DNA of 64,000 nucleotides from Mesocentrotus franciscanus. Its lineage: Eukaryota > Echinodermata > Echinoidea > Camarodonta > Strongylocentrotidae. Location: the NCBI GenBank assembly GCA_037976565.1, contig CP137679.1:8167973-8231972 (forward strand). Direction: 5' to 3'. Below, piece after piece: positions 21,152-33,447 of the stretch; positions within the stretch are counted from its first letter, which is position 1; the number at the start of each line of letters is the position of its first letter. The notes beneath the pieces are model-generated. The model saw only the letters and a program-made list of their open reading frames with translations. It ran no database searches and had not been told where the DNA came from. Position numbers and translations under genes: made by a program.

Positions 21152-21775
21152 GTAAGAAAGGTACGACTTTTAAATCATGACCATTATTTGAACAATTATT
21201 AAAAATTTAGTTGATTTTTGGTATGTTATAGTAGGGTATCTCCATTGAAGTGCTATGTTATGTTGTATTATAATGCCAAATGTTGTCTCCTGCAGTGACG
21301 TCATATGCTATTGCGCAATACAGCTCCGAAACTAGGCTTTTTCTGAGCGGTCTGAGTCGTCATTTTTAAAGCTAGATTCTAGAAATATTGATGATTTCTA
21401 AAAAAAATCATTGTCATATTCGGAATCTCCGTCAAAAACTCTTCTACATGTCCTTTTTTCAATTTTAAACCCGTTTTGATTAGAGGGGCCCTTTAAACTA
21501 TCTACAAATGACATAATTAACTAAAGTTAGGTTTATATAATACAAATACACGCTAAAACAGGGAAAGGGAGATTACAGGGATACATGAACCGATACTCAA
21601 CATTAACTACAAAAGACAAGGGAAAGGGAAGGGTTACACAATAGTACAATGTAATTTGTTCTCAATATGAGTAGTATATGTACATAGTTGGCATGGCCAT
21701 ACCGTTATTTACTCATTGTAATCAACTAAAGCATACTGCTTGGAGACAAAAGTAGTCAGGAATCAGGAATGACTA
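21152..21775. other. Non-coding, with a MITE-like end
   Basis: A GAGGGGCCCTTTAA sequence ends near 21496 and resembles the right end of the TTAA-flanked MITE at 7740-8480, but no matching left end was found. The remainder to 21775 is probably 3' untranslated sequence of the LINE on the minus strand. Confidence 0.35.
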
Positions 21776-23142
21776 TTATGTATTCAAATAATGACATTTC
21801 AATTTTCTTCTGAATACATGAACACTAACAGACGTTTTAATCACAAAATCGAGAGAATTCCAGAACTTGGGACCTGTATATATTACGGTATTTTGAGCAA
21901 AGCGTGTTCTTGTTCTAGGAAGGTCATAGGAAAACGCCTGTCGGGTAGAATAGTCGTGAACTTGATTTATTTTCTTAAACAAATATGATAGTGCCTGGGG
22001 CATTTCGTTGTTATTCAGCTGAAACATGAGGCTGCCTAATTGTAAATTAAAAATATCCTGAACTCTCAGTACTTAGTATCAAAGAAGAGCGGGCTCGAGT
22101 GACGTACGTATTGCTCTTTTTTGAACAACCAGGATTTTGTCCAGTTGGAGTTTCAATGAATTACCCCAGGCAAGAATACCATAGTTCAAGTAGGGCAACA
22201 TTAAAGTGGAGTACAACATTTGCAATACATATGATGGGAGCATAGATTTCAGTTTGTATATCACACCAGCATTTCTTGATAGTAATGAACACAAACAATT
22301 TGTATGTATTTTCCAGGTCATTCCATCATCAATAAACAGGCTAAGAAACTTGGTCGATTGTACTTTCTTAATTTTGACATTGTTGAAATAGATATTTCCA
22401 GGTAAATCGGAGATTGAATTGCTAAAAAACATGAAATTAATTTTGTCCATGTTCAGTGATAGTCTACTCGCAAAAATCCACTGTGCAATATTCTCAAATT
22501 CCGAATTGACAGTTTCAACAAGAATTTGAGTATTCTTATGTGAATAAAATATGCTTGAGTCATCTGCGTATAGTATAAATGACAATAGTCGGGATGAAAA
22601 TTTGAAGTCATTTATATATGTAATTAATAGTAGTGGCCCTAAGAGGAATCCCTGGGAAACACCGCACGTGACAGGCTTGACACTCGATGCAATCCCATTT
22701 AATGAAACAAATTGTGTTCGACTACTGAGGTAACTTTTGTACCACTCCAAGGCCTTACCCCTGACACAATAATGCTGAAGCTTTTTAAACAAAATGTTAT
22801 GATCAATTGTACCAAATGGCTTGGAAAAATCCAAAAATAATCCTACAGTATGACAGCGGTCGTCAAGAGCGGACGCAAATTTATTTATAAAAAGTAGTAT
22901 AGCATGAGGCGTAGAATGTTTCTCTCGAAAACCAAACTGAGAATCCGCCAAAATTCCCAACGTATGAACAAATTAAATGTTCGATTGTAGATCAATTTTT
23001 CAAGAATCTTTGAAAAAGTGGTGAGTAGAGAAATTTGCCTGTTATTACTACGTTCCAGAGGATCACCCTTTTTTTTAATCGGTATAACTGTTGATATCTT
23101 CATTTTTCCAGGTACTACGCCATTCAACATTGACATATTCAT
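21776..23142 (-). pseudogene. CR1/jockey-like LINE reverse transcriptase
   Basis: On the minus strand it starts at 23142 with VVPGKMKISTVIPIKKKGDP. It continues (after a frame change near 22920) with DSQFGFREKHST, a LDFSKPFGTIDH palm motif (KAFD altered to KPFG), GVSQGFLLGPLL and the catalytic LYADDSSIF, then TKFLS, LPYLNYGILAWG and a separate-frame tail (MPQALS ... STRQAFSYDLP ... FWN) ending at 21776. YADD is intact, but the element lacks its endonuclease half and has at least two frame changes. Same family as 2509-3266. It abuts the BEL-associated repeat at 23144. Confidence 0.88.
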
Positions 23143-23143
23143 T

Positions 23144-23222
23144 GTTTCAGTGATCGATATGAATTCAATTTATTAAGTCGATAAAGTGGAGTGATTACAA
23201 TTATGTTTAGCGCCATCTACAT
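23144..23222 (+). repeat. Candidate LTR remnant on the 5' side of the BEL element
   Basis: It starts TGTTTCAGTGATCGATATGA, identical to the repeat at 28595, and ends with GTTTAGCGCCATCTAC as at 29118-29133. About 465 bp present in the right copy are missing here. TGTT...AACA-like ends on the right copy suggest LTRs, but matching target duplications were not found. Confidence 0.45.
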
Positions 23223-24537
23223 TCTACTAAATTTGCTGTGAGGAAATGGCACCCTTTTATTCCAGTTGATGAAATCTGTTAATATTGGAGGCATCCTTGT
23301 GCAGTATGGATGTTAAATGCACATAAGAAGGCAGAATGAGGGTATGTAAAGATGCAATGTCATGAATGTTGTATAAATGCTGTAACGATGAGATATTCTA
23401 TGATTAAGTACCTTTCATGCGCACATAACATAACCCGCTGTGTACATTACATGGGTGTAATTAAACTACTCAGACTAGTGATAGGTTCAACAAGAAATTG
23501 AGAGAGGGTTACCTTTATTCTACAACTGATCCTTGCAATTGATCTAGGAGGAATCCTTACTGTATTCTTAACACATACCGGAATGTTTGATTCCTCCTCT
23601 GGCCCTCCAAAACCATGGGAATATCAAAACCCTGAAAAGATAAGTTGAAGTTTCGGAAAATCAATCTTAGCTTTATGTGTATGGAGGAGATCAACACCCA
23701 ATAACCGATCAGGGCAACATAAATTACACCTGTGAAATTACATATTCCGCTGGCCGATCCTAGATAGTTCACTAACCTTATATTATAGATACTTCAGCTC
23801 AGCTCTGTCGCTCAGCATTGTCGCTAAGCTTGTATTAAATGTACAAACTCCCAAGTCGTAAGGTAACTCGTGAGTCAGTACAATGGCGGATCGAGGGGGG
23901 CCGGGCCCCTCCCTAGAAAAAAATAGGTAAAAACAGCCTTTTTGTAAAAAGAAGAAGATGGGACCCCTCCTGGCGCTCAAGGGGTGGTGGTTTAAAAAAA
24001 TTTACCCCCGTTGAGCAAAAAAAAAATGTGCTTACTACCCTCTCCCCCATTATACATGTTTATATTGATAGTTTATAGATGGTTTAGTTATAAAGATACA
24101 TGCTGTAATTATGAACAGAAGTGATTTGAGAAGGATACAAAGGGTGTATGTCAGAAGTCTGACTTAGTTCAATTAAGCATGGTTACAGATGTAGTTAGAA
24201 TTTATTTAGTTTATATGCAGTACAAGTTTATGTGTGATATTTGGAAAAGAGTTAAAGCAAAGGTTAAAACGAGGGGTTAATTAGAGCATGTAAGGTCCAT
24301 AGTATTGATAAGAGTCACTAGGTTTTCTCTAAGTATATGTATTCATGAACAGTTGATTTATGATCCGCCATTCGATCTCTTTCATTTGTACAGCTTTTAC
24401 GGAGCATTTTGGAGCAACTAGCAAATTGGAACAATAAAGAAACGACCAATTAAAAAATCAAAGATGCTTCAGCTAAAGTAAAAACTTCTTTGTACCTCTA
24501 GACGTTTTCACGACAACTGAAAGAGAGCTATGACATC
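23223..24537. other. Leader or flank of the BEL element
   Basis: No gene. A stretch at about 23880-24050 (ATGGCGGATCGAGGGGGG ... CCCCC) resembles the block at 34842-34980 and looks like an unrelated repeat end. The remainder may be the 5' untranslated leader of the BEL element. Confidence 0.35.
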
Positions 24538-25571
24538 ATGACCGAGGCTGAAGGTAAAAGTAGACCACATCGTGAACCCAAGCCCACAGAGAAAGGACTA
24601 CAATGGCAAGTCCAAATTAAATCCAAAGAGTTCGACAGCCGCATCAAGTCTTGAAATAGAACTGCAAACAAGTTGCGAGTTTTACTGGGTGATGAAAGCC
24701 AAGCGTCAACTGTACAGGAGACCAGATACGCTCTACAAGGAACTGTAGACACACTGATAAACACCCAAGAAGGGTTGGTTGCACTAAGAGCAACTGCAAA
24801 AATTGAAGACGACAGTGTCGACAAGCTAGATGAGGTTGAAACAGAACACAACAACATCATGAAACAGACTCTTGATGTATTGATAGCCCTTGGAGAAGCC
24901 ACATCCTCATCTCGAATTTCATTTAAGAAGTCGAAGAAGTCTCGCCCTGTCGCACCGCAGGAGCTACAGGATCGCCAGAGGTGGGTGAACGACATCCAGA
25001 AAGAAGTAGAATCAGTAAGTCAAGTTAGCCAACCCAAGTTAGACAGTGTGCAGAACGTTCAAGCTGACACGATGAGATTTCTGATTGAACAAATGAGGAT
25101 GACGATGCTTCCATTACCAGAACCAGCAATCTTTGAAGGGGATCCATTGTCATACCCAGCATGGAAGCTGCATTTGATGTTCTCATTGAACAAAGTGGTA
25201 TCCAGCCTATTGATCGTTTCTTCTACTTGCAGAAGTATCTCAAAGGCCAGCCCTTGGAACTTGTGAGAGGATATGCACTCATTGGAGATGAGAGAACTTA
25301 TCTAGAAGCACTGGCAGCTCTAAAGCAGAGGTATGGAGATTCTTTTATTATAGCAAATGCTTTCAGAGACAAGTTAGACAGATGGCCTAAGATTTCTTCG
25401 AAAGATGCACTTGGTCTAAGGAAGCTAGCTGATTTTTTCCACCAATGTGTCACTGCAATAGATAGGATTGGAAATCTTCACCACCTAAACGATGAGAGGG
25501 AAAGTCTAAAGCTCTTAGCCAAATTGCCAGACTGGCTTGTTGTGAGATGGTCACGTAAGGTCATCGGATAG
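24538..25571 (+). pseudogene. BEL/Pao gag remnant
   Basis: Starts at ATG 24538 (MTEAEGKSRPHREP), with a premature TGA near 24652. It goes on through a coiled N-terminal region to the conserved capsid-like segment: LPLPEPAIFEGDPLSYPAW, then after a frame change near 25190 FFYLQKYLKGQPLELV and YGDSFIIANAFRDKL. A TAG near 25569 interrupts before the nucleocapsid. The FEGDP-L-YPAW and KGQ-LE-V patterns are characteristic of BEL/Pao Gag in marine invertebrates. Confidence 0.8.
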
Positions 25572-26306
25572 ACAGAGGTGAAAGGACAGTTTCCTCCCTT
25601 TCAAGTATTTGTGAGTTTCATAGATGAAGAGGCCAAGATAGCATGTTATCCTATCACATCTCTGCACCACCTGAAGGAAGGGATATCTGATAAAGGCAAG
25701 CCTGCACCAGATGTTAGAACTCTCAACACCTATGTTAAATCTCCCAACTCAAACAACAAGGGACAGAGGGAGAGGAGAAATAGTCAACGCTCCTGCCTCC
25801 TGTGTAAGAAGGATCACATCCTAAAAGAATGCAGTGAAGTTGCATCAAAGGACATGACAGATCGTAAAAGGTACATAAGAGAGAAGGGTCTATGCCATGG
25901 ATTCTTGAAGGCAGGTCACATGTCCAAGAATTGTAGAAGGAGAAGTACCTGTAGTATTTGTCAAGGGCGACATCCATCTTGTCTCCATGAAGATTGGAAG
26001 AAACCAGAACCAAAGAAGGAGACAAGTGTAGAAGACAGACCCAAGGAAACTCAGACGTCATGGTCTCATGCTTCATTTAGTCAGCGACCTACTAGTAGAT
26101 TGACCCTCATGAAGAGTACAATGATAGTTCCTGTTTGGTTATCTCATCCAACCATATCAGATGAGCGAATGGTGTATGCATTACTAGACACCCAATCTGA
26201 CACCACTTTCCTGTTAGAGAAAACCAAGTTCCTGTCGGTCGTCTTCTTCTTTCAACGATGTATGCTATGGATGAAAGAGTACCAAGTGAACGCATTGAGG
26301 GTCTGA
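25572..26306 (+). pseudogene. BEL/Pao nucleocapsid and protease remnant
   Basis: Contains zinc-knuckle-like cysteines (CLLCKKDHILKEC, then CHGFLKAGHMSKNC, then CSICQGRHPSCLHED), a basic spacer, and a protease region with ALLDTQSDTTF where an active retropepsin has D-T/S-G. The first knuckle-linked Cys and the protease Gly are replaced. The frame is lost near 26240. Confidence 0.75.
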
Positions 26307-27235
26307 CCATCCGATCATTTGATGTAGAACAACGGATCGCTCTCCCGACAACCTACACCAGACGGTTTATACCAGCAAACCATGATCACATACCCACTCC
26401 AGAGATGACAATGAGAATCCCTCACTTATCCAAGATTTCACATCATCTCATGCCCCTGCAAAATTGTGAAGTTGGTTTATTGATTGGATACGAATGTGCA
26501 AGGGCACTCATACCAAGAGATGTCATCCCTCCTGTTGATATTAATGGTCCGTATGGCTTAAGGACGGACCTTGGATGGAGCATCGTGGGTACTGTGAAAG
26601 AAGATGAACACAAGTATGCGTATGAGGATGATCCCGTCGGTGTAAGTCATCGATTGACAGCCTGTGAGATTCCTGCTGAGCAAAGGACAGTAAACAAGGA
26701 TGTGTTGTTTGCTCATAAGACATCAGTCAAGGAAGAGATCACCCCTGCAAGAGTGACGAGATTGATGGAAGCTGATTTTCTTGATAGAAAGGATGAAGAA
26801 GCAGCGTTCTCGTCAAGTTTATGAACATCATGAGAGATGAGATTCACAAGTTAGATGCCGGACATTATGAAATGCCTTTGCCTTTTAAAGGAAAGAAACC
26901 ACAGTTTCCGAGCAACAAACTTCATGCAAAGAGAAGACTAGAACATCTAGGAAGAAAGTTCAAGCAGAATAATGAGTACCATAATAACTGCACCAAGGTA
27001 ATGGCCATGGACACCCTTCTTGAGAAAGGCTACGCTGAGTCGGCGCCAAATCATACCACAGATGGTCAAACGTGGTATATTCCACATCATGGGGTGCTTC
27101 AGCCAAATAAACTGAGAGTTGTATTCGACTGTAGTGCGAAATGCAGAGGAGAGTTCTTGAATGCACATCTACTCACTGAACCAGATTTCTCTGGTGGAGA
27201 CATGGCAACTTCTACGAAGAGCCCGGTGAATTCCG
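26258..27235 (+). pseudogene. BEL/Pao pol N-terminal part and start of RT
   Basis: The first part (26258-26824) has the BEL signature EVGLLIGYECARALIPR followed by YGLRTDLGWSIVG. After a frame change at about 26820, the second part holds KGYAES, WYIPHHGVLQPNKLRVVFDC and NAHLLTEPDF, the fingers region of the reverse transcriptase. Sequence similarity stops near 27195. The YxDD palm is absent. Confidence 0.8.
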
Positions 27236-27236
27236 G

Positions 27237-27443
27237 ATGAGAGTACATCTGTGGAGGGGGCACCCATCTGAAGATGGACACATTCGCAAAGTGAAACTTG
27301 CGGTGGGGGACTCCAGAGTAGGTAATAGTGGTAAGCGTAAGGGCCCTCTTCAAGAATTAGAGCGTCCTATCCACGAACTGGTGCTTCTGTTACCGCGTGA
27401 AGACCAAGAGGAATTCCCGGCCAAGGAACCTGACATTCGATAA
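27237..27443 (+). pseudogene. BEL/Pao pol extreme C-terminus
   Basis: Encodes DGHIRKVKLAVGD, then RPIHELVLLLP and a stop. This is the end of pol after the integrase in BEL elements (the family's R-V-V-A-T-G and RP--KLVLL-P pattern). It is joined directly to the RT start, which marks a large internal deletion. Confidence 0.7.
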
Positions 27444-28593
27444 TTTCGTGGGAATCCATTTAGTTAGGGTTAAATTTGTTATTTGAGTAAGCCCTTAAAG
27501 TTTTGAGTCAAGACTGGAATTATTGAAACAACGGGTCTGTGGATGAGACTAATTAATCTACATTATCCCCATAAATATTAATTTGGAACAGTCTAGAACC
27601 AAGACTGTTTGATTCTTCAGGGTCTGCACGTGAGACTATACGAATTCATTTATTACAGACTCTACTGCCTGAATTGAGTCTAATTGAACTGTGAAATTCG
27701 CAATTGGACGAAATTTCTTTTTATTGTAAACTGCAATGCATATATTTGTCTCATAACCATTTATTTCTTCACGGGTCAGTTCTAGTAAACTCTGAATCGA
27801 TTTATCATGCCACTCCACTGAAATTTCCATGTTTATGTGATTAAGTTGCCATCACATTCCGAAAAGGGGAATTCATTTGTTGGCTTGTTTGAGCTAAAAT
27901 TTGTAAAATGGCTGAATTCCAGATGATTGTTGATAGTATAATGGTTGTATTGCATTTATAGCATTTCACCATGAAGTGATATTTATTTAAATGTGAACAT
28001 TTCTACTTTGAAAACATAAGCCATGTTTGTTTGTGTTTTCTCATAGCTACTAAGGTTCATGCTTAAATGTGAAACTAGCAAATTGACATTTCGAGATAAA
28101 GCATGAGAACAGTGTCTTCAGTAATTGCATTTGAACTGTATTGAGACGAAAATCTGTTTAAAGAATTTAAAAGTATTTTGTTTAATCCATCAAGGCAATC
28201 AGCACAGTATTTTTGGTTCATGCCAGGTACATTTGTTATATAGCTGTTGAAGAAACCTTGTGTATAATTGAACTAATTTACAAGCCGAGTCAGTAATGCT
28301 GATAGAACAGGTATTTCCCACGCAAACGTGTTCTAAAGCTTTTACTATTCGGGGAGCTTTAATTCGATGGTTTTATATAGTGCATCATGTGCCCTATGTT
28401 GTCATTTTTGAAAATTTATCTCAAGACAGAGATATATACATGTAATCTATATTGGTGTCATCGATATTGCACAAGTTAGAACATTTGATAAAGAGTGCTG
28501 AACTACATGCAGTAATAGGTTTGGGGAATAGGAAATTCCTTGATAATTTCAATCAATTATTTGGTAAATTATTTAAATAACTTATAGGAGCCA
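27444..28593. other. BEL 3' region, no sense gene
   Basis: No sense open frame. A 64-codon minus-strand frame at 27636-27830 has a balanced, protein-like composition (see the separate entry). The remainder is AT-rich and unassigned. Confidence 0.4.
27636..27830 (-). CDS. Unidentified antisense ORF, 64 aa
   Basis: Reads MEISVEWHDKSIQSLLELTR ... YNKKKFRPIANFTVQLDSIQ. The acidic/aliphatic composition differs from the phenylalanine- and lysine-rich chance frames around it, which suggests it is or was translated. The family was not recognised. It may be a fragment of a captured or older element. No upstream splice site was identified. Confidence 0.3.
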   Translation of the reverse strand: MEISVEWHDKSIQSLLELTREEINGYETNICIAVYNKKKFRPIANFTVQLDSIQAVESVINEFV

Positions 28594-28594
28594 T

Positions 28595-29157
28595 GTTTCA
28601 GTGATCGATATGAATTCAATTTATTAATGCAAAGTTTTGGGAAATTTTGAAATTGGATGGATAGTAATTCTTTAAATTGTTGACATATTTGGATGCCCTT
28701 GTGGATGTATTATAAGCACTAAAAAATTTAGCCCCTAAAACACTTTTGCTTTCGAGCAAATTGAATAATCAAAATTTACCGGTGCTCCCGGTAAATTTCA
28801 AATAGCGCCGAAGGCCATTCCATTGTAGCTGCGACCATGAAAATCTCAGAATATGCAGTTCCGATATATAATTTCCAAATGGGAATAGCAAATCGGTCGA
28901 TTGTAGTCAAGAACATTGTTTTAAAGCTAAAGTAATATCAGTAACGACATGACGAGTTTATTATTTACAATTTCATCACTTTAGACTCGATTTCAACCGC
29001 GACAACGATCATTGAATATTGTAAAATCGCATATGCTTCCAATATGTTTATTTGAACCAAATTCATGACCCCATACCAAAACTTTGTAATACCTTTAAGT
29101 GGATTGATTAAAATGATGTTTAGCGCCATCTACAGGCTACTACATTCTGCAACAGAC
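28595..29157 (+). repeat. Candidate 3' LTR of the BEL element
   Basis: Starts TGTTTCAGTGATCGATATGA as at 23144 and ends ...CTACATTCTGCAACA. The internal part contains a CGGTGCTCCCGGTAAATTTC stretch. Both ends, but not the middle, are matched by the left copy. TG...CA ends fit an LTR; the flanking 5-mers differ, so the assignment is tentative. Confidence 0.45.
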
Positions 29158-29158
29158 G

Positions 29159-31540
29159 TGCTAATGTGGGTATAGTCCACCTTCTCATCATTCTCACAAT
29201 ACTAATAACATTTAGTCAAATTGTTTATGATTTTTACTAAGGATTAGGGTTTCTGCAATATATACATGGATTGTATGTAACTCTATTCCGATGAGCTTAT
29301 AAAGTGGCTATTGCTTGGATCAAAACAATTTAGAGGTTACGAGTCGAAAATTATATATTATACTCACTTTTTGACTAGATCCTGCTAAATGCGAAATGAA
29401 TCGTGGAATGAGGAGTCGAGTCCTCTTCTTAGAAATGTTATCCAATTAGCCGAGTTTAAAAGATTCACACATTACCTTACACAGTTCAAATAAAAGTAAC
29501 TGGCAACAACTGGCATGAGAGGTCTCTTCTAGAACGTGTTATAAAGGCGTCTACAATGTCTCTTTCGCAAGATAAGTGGAGAGTTTGTCTGTTGGTCATG
29601 AATCCGGTTTGACAAATGCCTAAACATGCAGTGTGTCGAAGAAAATGATCTAGAAATTAATCTAATACAGAATCCCTTTGCACAAATGTGCTTCGTTCAA
29701 TCAGGTTTTCATGCAGAAGTGACGGATAACCCGTACGGAATGAAAAACATAGACGTGCATTTCACCGTCTGGTGACGTGACATTGAGCAGGTATCTGATT
29801 CAAGTCAGTTGGATCATGTGGTCCAAAAACGAAACCAGAGGAACATGCATATAACTAGAGCTAACCAACCGAACGAAAGAATACATATCTCTTGCTGAGT
29901 GAGTCGGTCCTGGTGGGCATTGTGATGCAAATAATATCATGTGATAAAGTGGCCTGGGCATTCCGCTCAACAAGTGGAAACCTTAGTCTGTGCCCAGACA
30001 GAAAAGAATCTACTTTAAATGACGATGGGAGGGGGGTGGGGATACAGGGGAATTTAATATATATCAACTGCAATTTACATCTGAGTACTTTTCCCACAAT
30101 TCATTCCTTTAAATCTACTACATTTGCGAATCTAGACAATTCCAAATCTTCTGTTGCAAATGTAAACATGTTATGTTTTTATTGGGGGGTTGAGGTATGC
30201 CAGGCTTTGGTTTTCCAGTTACTATATGATTATGTTTTTAATTCTTACATTCGAGTTTTGTTTTATTATCATTGTTATACATGTGTTTATTTATTATCAT
30301 CTAAATCTAAGGAAATGTATACTTAAATTTGGAACTTAACTCAACGATAATTGCCCCACAGTGTTTGAGAAAACATTCATGAAATTCGAATGAAGTAGGA
30401 AAAAAATATCGAAGCAGAATCTAGGCCTAGCCTTACTTTGTCTCTTCTTTGTCATTTTGTCCCCAGCCATGGCGGTTGTGAGTGTGCGTAAAGCGGAACG
30501 CATTGCTGTTGTGTGTGTGCGTGTGCGTGAGTGTGTGTATGTGTGTGTGTGAATGTGCGTGTGTGTGTTATTTTGCAAGTGTGGGGTGGTGTTTTGTTTG
30601 GGGTCGGGTACTAAGGGAAGGGGATATAATTTGTTTCATATTAAAACTGAATTGTACATGTATTAAGTTAATCGATTTATGTTATTATGATAAAAAAGAT
30701 TTATATTTTGAAGAATTATTTGTTTTGTTCTAATATTATTGAATGAAATAAAAAATAAATATTACGGAAAAGCAAAAAGGAGAATGTGCTGGTAGGTGCG
30801 TGTGTAGATTATTTGGGAAATTTGCTGTTCCAAACACACCAAGCAAACAATCAGCGAATCCAGAGGTCCTTTTAAAATTATTTTCAAGATGGAACTTCCT
30901 ACAAGACTCATTATTGAATTTTAGTCTGCTAATGACATTTTTGGCAATTACTCTCTTGACTTGTAGCGGGAGGGTGAATCAACTTAAGGTTGTGCTTAAA
31001 GTAGATCATTGGTATGAACGACATGGTCTGATTGACCATGTTGACGTGTAAGAAGGATTATTTTAATATTTTTTTTAATTACTATAGCCATAAAATAATT
31101 ATGTCATTATAACATCATGTAGGAAGGAGGCTCTCTATACCTCATCACCCGACATTTTGTCGATTCTACAAGTAACCGTCCTTGCTCGCAACCTAACGAA
31201 TTTTCTTCTCTGAATCAAAAACATTGTGTTATTTAACTGATTGTGTGTGTAAAGTTTATGTTTTGTTCTTCTTCTTAGTTTATATTATGTAAACGATATG
31301 GGTATAATCATGGACCCTGGATTTTGTAACACACAAAGAGAGAGAGAGAGAGTGATAGACAAAAGAGTGACTTTGTCTGAAAACCACACAAATCTATGTC
31401 CGGTCCCAATAGTCATACCATGACATATGGACTGGCACATTCTTTGTATCATGTCCCAGTATCGGAGGTGAATAATGTATTTCATACGGCTGGGCTTGTA
31501 ACAATGGTAACAGAAGAATGAAAAACACATTTGAAATGAA
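29159..31540. repeat. 2.3-kb direct repeat, copy 1
   Basis: Starts CTAATGTGGGTATAGTCCAC and ends near CAATGGTAACAGAAG. It matches 35664-37930 in order and orientation, with scattered changes and small indels. It includes a segment AAACATGCAGTGTGTCGAAG and a GT microsatellite. No frame stays open in both copies apart from short ones on either strand, so coding is not supported. Confidence 0.85.
30505..30572. repeat. GT/GC microsatellite
   Basis: (GT)n with interspersed GC, longer than the equivalent run at 36945-36985 in the second repeat copy. It explains the cysteine/valine-rich frames here. Confidence 0.9.
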
Positions 31541-33440
31541 CATTCTGAAGGAAACGTACCTTGATAGAAATCATTTGTAATGGTGTCCACGCTGGTAGGT
31601 TTTACATTAAAAGAAGAAAAAAATCATTGTTTGATCACTGATTGTAACCTGAGGAGCGTGGGTGCTTAGAAGCTCAAAAACATATTTGTCGAATAGATTC
31701 TTTAGAGTAAAATTACAATGGAAACCTATTTGAAGTGTAAGCATGTCCAAATTTGGGTATTACTTCGTTCCGCTTTGATACAAACATTCCCGCTAATATA
31801 ATATACGAGAAAACTCAGACAAACATACAACTGAAGTGAAAAATGGCAAGAGTATTTTGGCTTCTGTTTATGACACTTTACCTGATATTCGGGCCCACCA
31901 TTCTTAACAAGATTTCGCATATGTACTTTGTTTATGTATCATAATGTAATTCAGGAAATAAGTGAAAACCCTAAAACGTAAATACCGAACTACATTTATG
32001 CATTTAACTACGGTATGCTATAATTGAACTTAATATGGCTTTTAACCGTTAAGCTGATGTAGATTGGGAAAACCTGAATTTTACAGAGCTTTTTTTTTGC
32101 AGCGTTCTACATTAGTAAAGAATATCAGAACTAGACAAAGTATATATAGGCATATATATCACGTATATGGTGAAAAACACACGGGTCCGTATTTCAATAC
32201 TTCCCTTGTTGACACTGCAAATGATCACGTTATATTCCTCCGTCCCCGGAACAAAATATTACAGATATGTGTACTTATTAATCAATGTTTATAAAATTTA
32301 TATAGACTCTGGAATACTTTAAAATAAGATACCAACGACATTCAAGCTATGTACTATATGTATACCCTAACCTTTAGGTCGATTTTGTACTGCTAAGCCG
32401 ATGATCTTACGACTTTGGTATAGGTCGGTGTAGAAAAAAAGAAAAACAGTTAATTTAAAACATCAAATGATACCAAAATTACTAGATATTGCTTTATATT
32501 ACAAATAGATTTGGGCGAAAAAAGAACACGTCAAGAGGCGTGCTGTGGCACAAATAGCCTTCAAAACTAATATAATCGTGCAGAGCATAAAACGTATAAA
32601 ATGCTCCCATTGACAGATTTTCGAAATTCGGCTTCCAGATGCCCTGCGTTTGGCCAACTAGAATATGCTTGCAAAAGTTAAGGGGAAAAAAGAACGGAAA
32701 AAGATTCCGCTATAGCCAATACGTGTTAAAATTGTGCGGAAACCCAGTAGTAGACCAGCGAAAACACGATTTTGTTTTACTTTGACGGCATTTTGGGGGT
32801 AATGCACGGAATCCATGCTAAGACTCTTGTGAAAATACTTAAGAATAACATAGGGGTGGATGCCACGCGCAATTTTCACTAAAATTTATTTTTTATTTTT
32901 GCTCAAAATTTGAAAGAATGTACAAAATCATGGTTTTTATTTTGTGACCGACTATGCATTATCTGATGATGACGTTTCAATTGATATCATTTTCATTATG
33001 AGTTTGAAGTAACAAACCTGTTTGATTTACATTTCAAAGTTGGAATTACACACATAATATATAGCGCAATAAAACATAAAAGTGTGATCTACTCAGAGTA
33101 TGGGCTTATTAAAATTAATCGTATTTCAAAGTTTTAAAACACCATAAAGCTGTCCATTGAAACACTTCCTATTGATTACACCTATAATATATGTTGTCGT
33201 TACACACAGAGAAAAGAAATGATCAGATAATGTGATGGATAAGTCATCTTATGCTATCTCAAATGAGTTGATGCTTTTTACAGGATGCGCATTTTGAGTG
33301 GAAAACACTGGGTACATGTACATCCACAGTGTACATGTGCCGTATAAGGCAATTCTCACAGGTACATGTATTAGTAATATTAGTCCATGGGCCAATAAAT
33401 GAATAGGCCCCACCCTCTTAGACACAATTTAAATTTAGTA
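31541..33440. other. Interior between the 2.3-kb repeats, left part
   Basis: AT-rich, no recognised gene. The open frame at 32658-32879 (minus) has no familiar motif. Confidence 0.4.
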
Positions 33441-33447
33441 TTTCTGT

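Larger units (their letters stand above)
24538..27443 (+). mobile_element. BEL/Pao LTR retrotransposon, internally deleted and decayed
   Basis: The order is Gag, two zinc knuckles, aspartic protease, the BEL-specific pol segment, the start of the reverse transcriptase, then directly the extreme C-terminus of pol. The catalytic part of the reverse transcriptase, RNase H and integrase are missing at a junction near 27195-27240. Four frame changes and two in-frame stops (near 24652 and 25569) break the remainder. The element cannot be autonomous. Its limits outside the coding part are uncertain. Confidence 0.88.

Noticed and set aside
26541..27353. Minus-strand frames of 60-84 codons
   Set aside because: Antisense shadows of BEL pol, which is recognisable on the plus strand.
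30482..30733. Cys/Val-rich open frame
   Set aside because: Produced by the GT microsatellite, with no signal beyond it.
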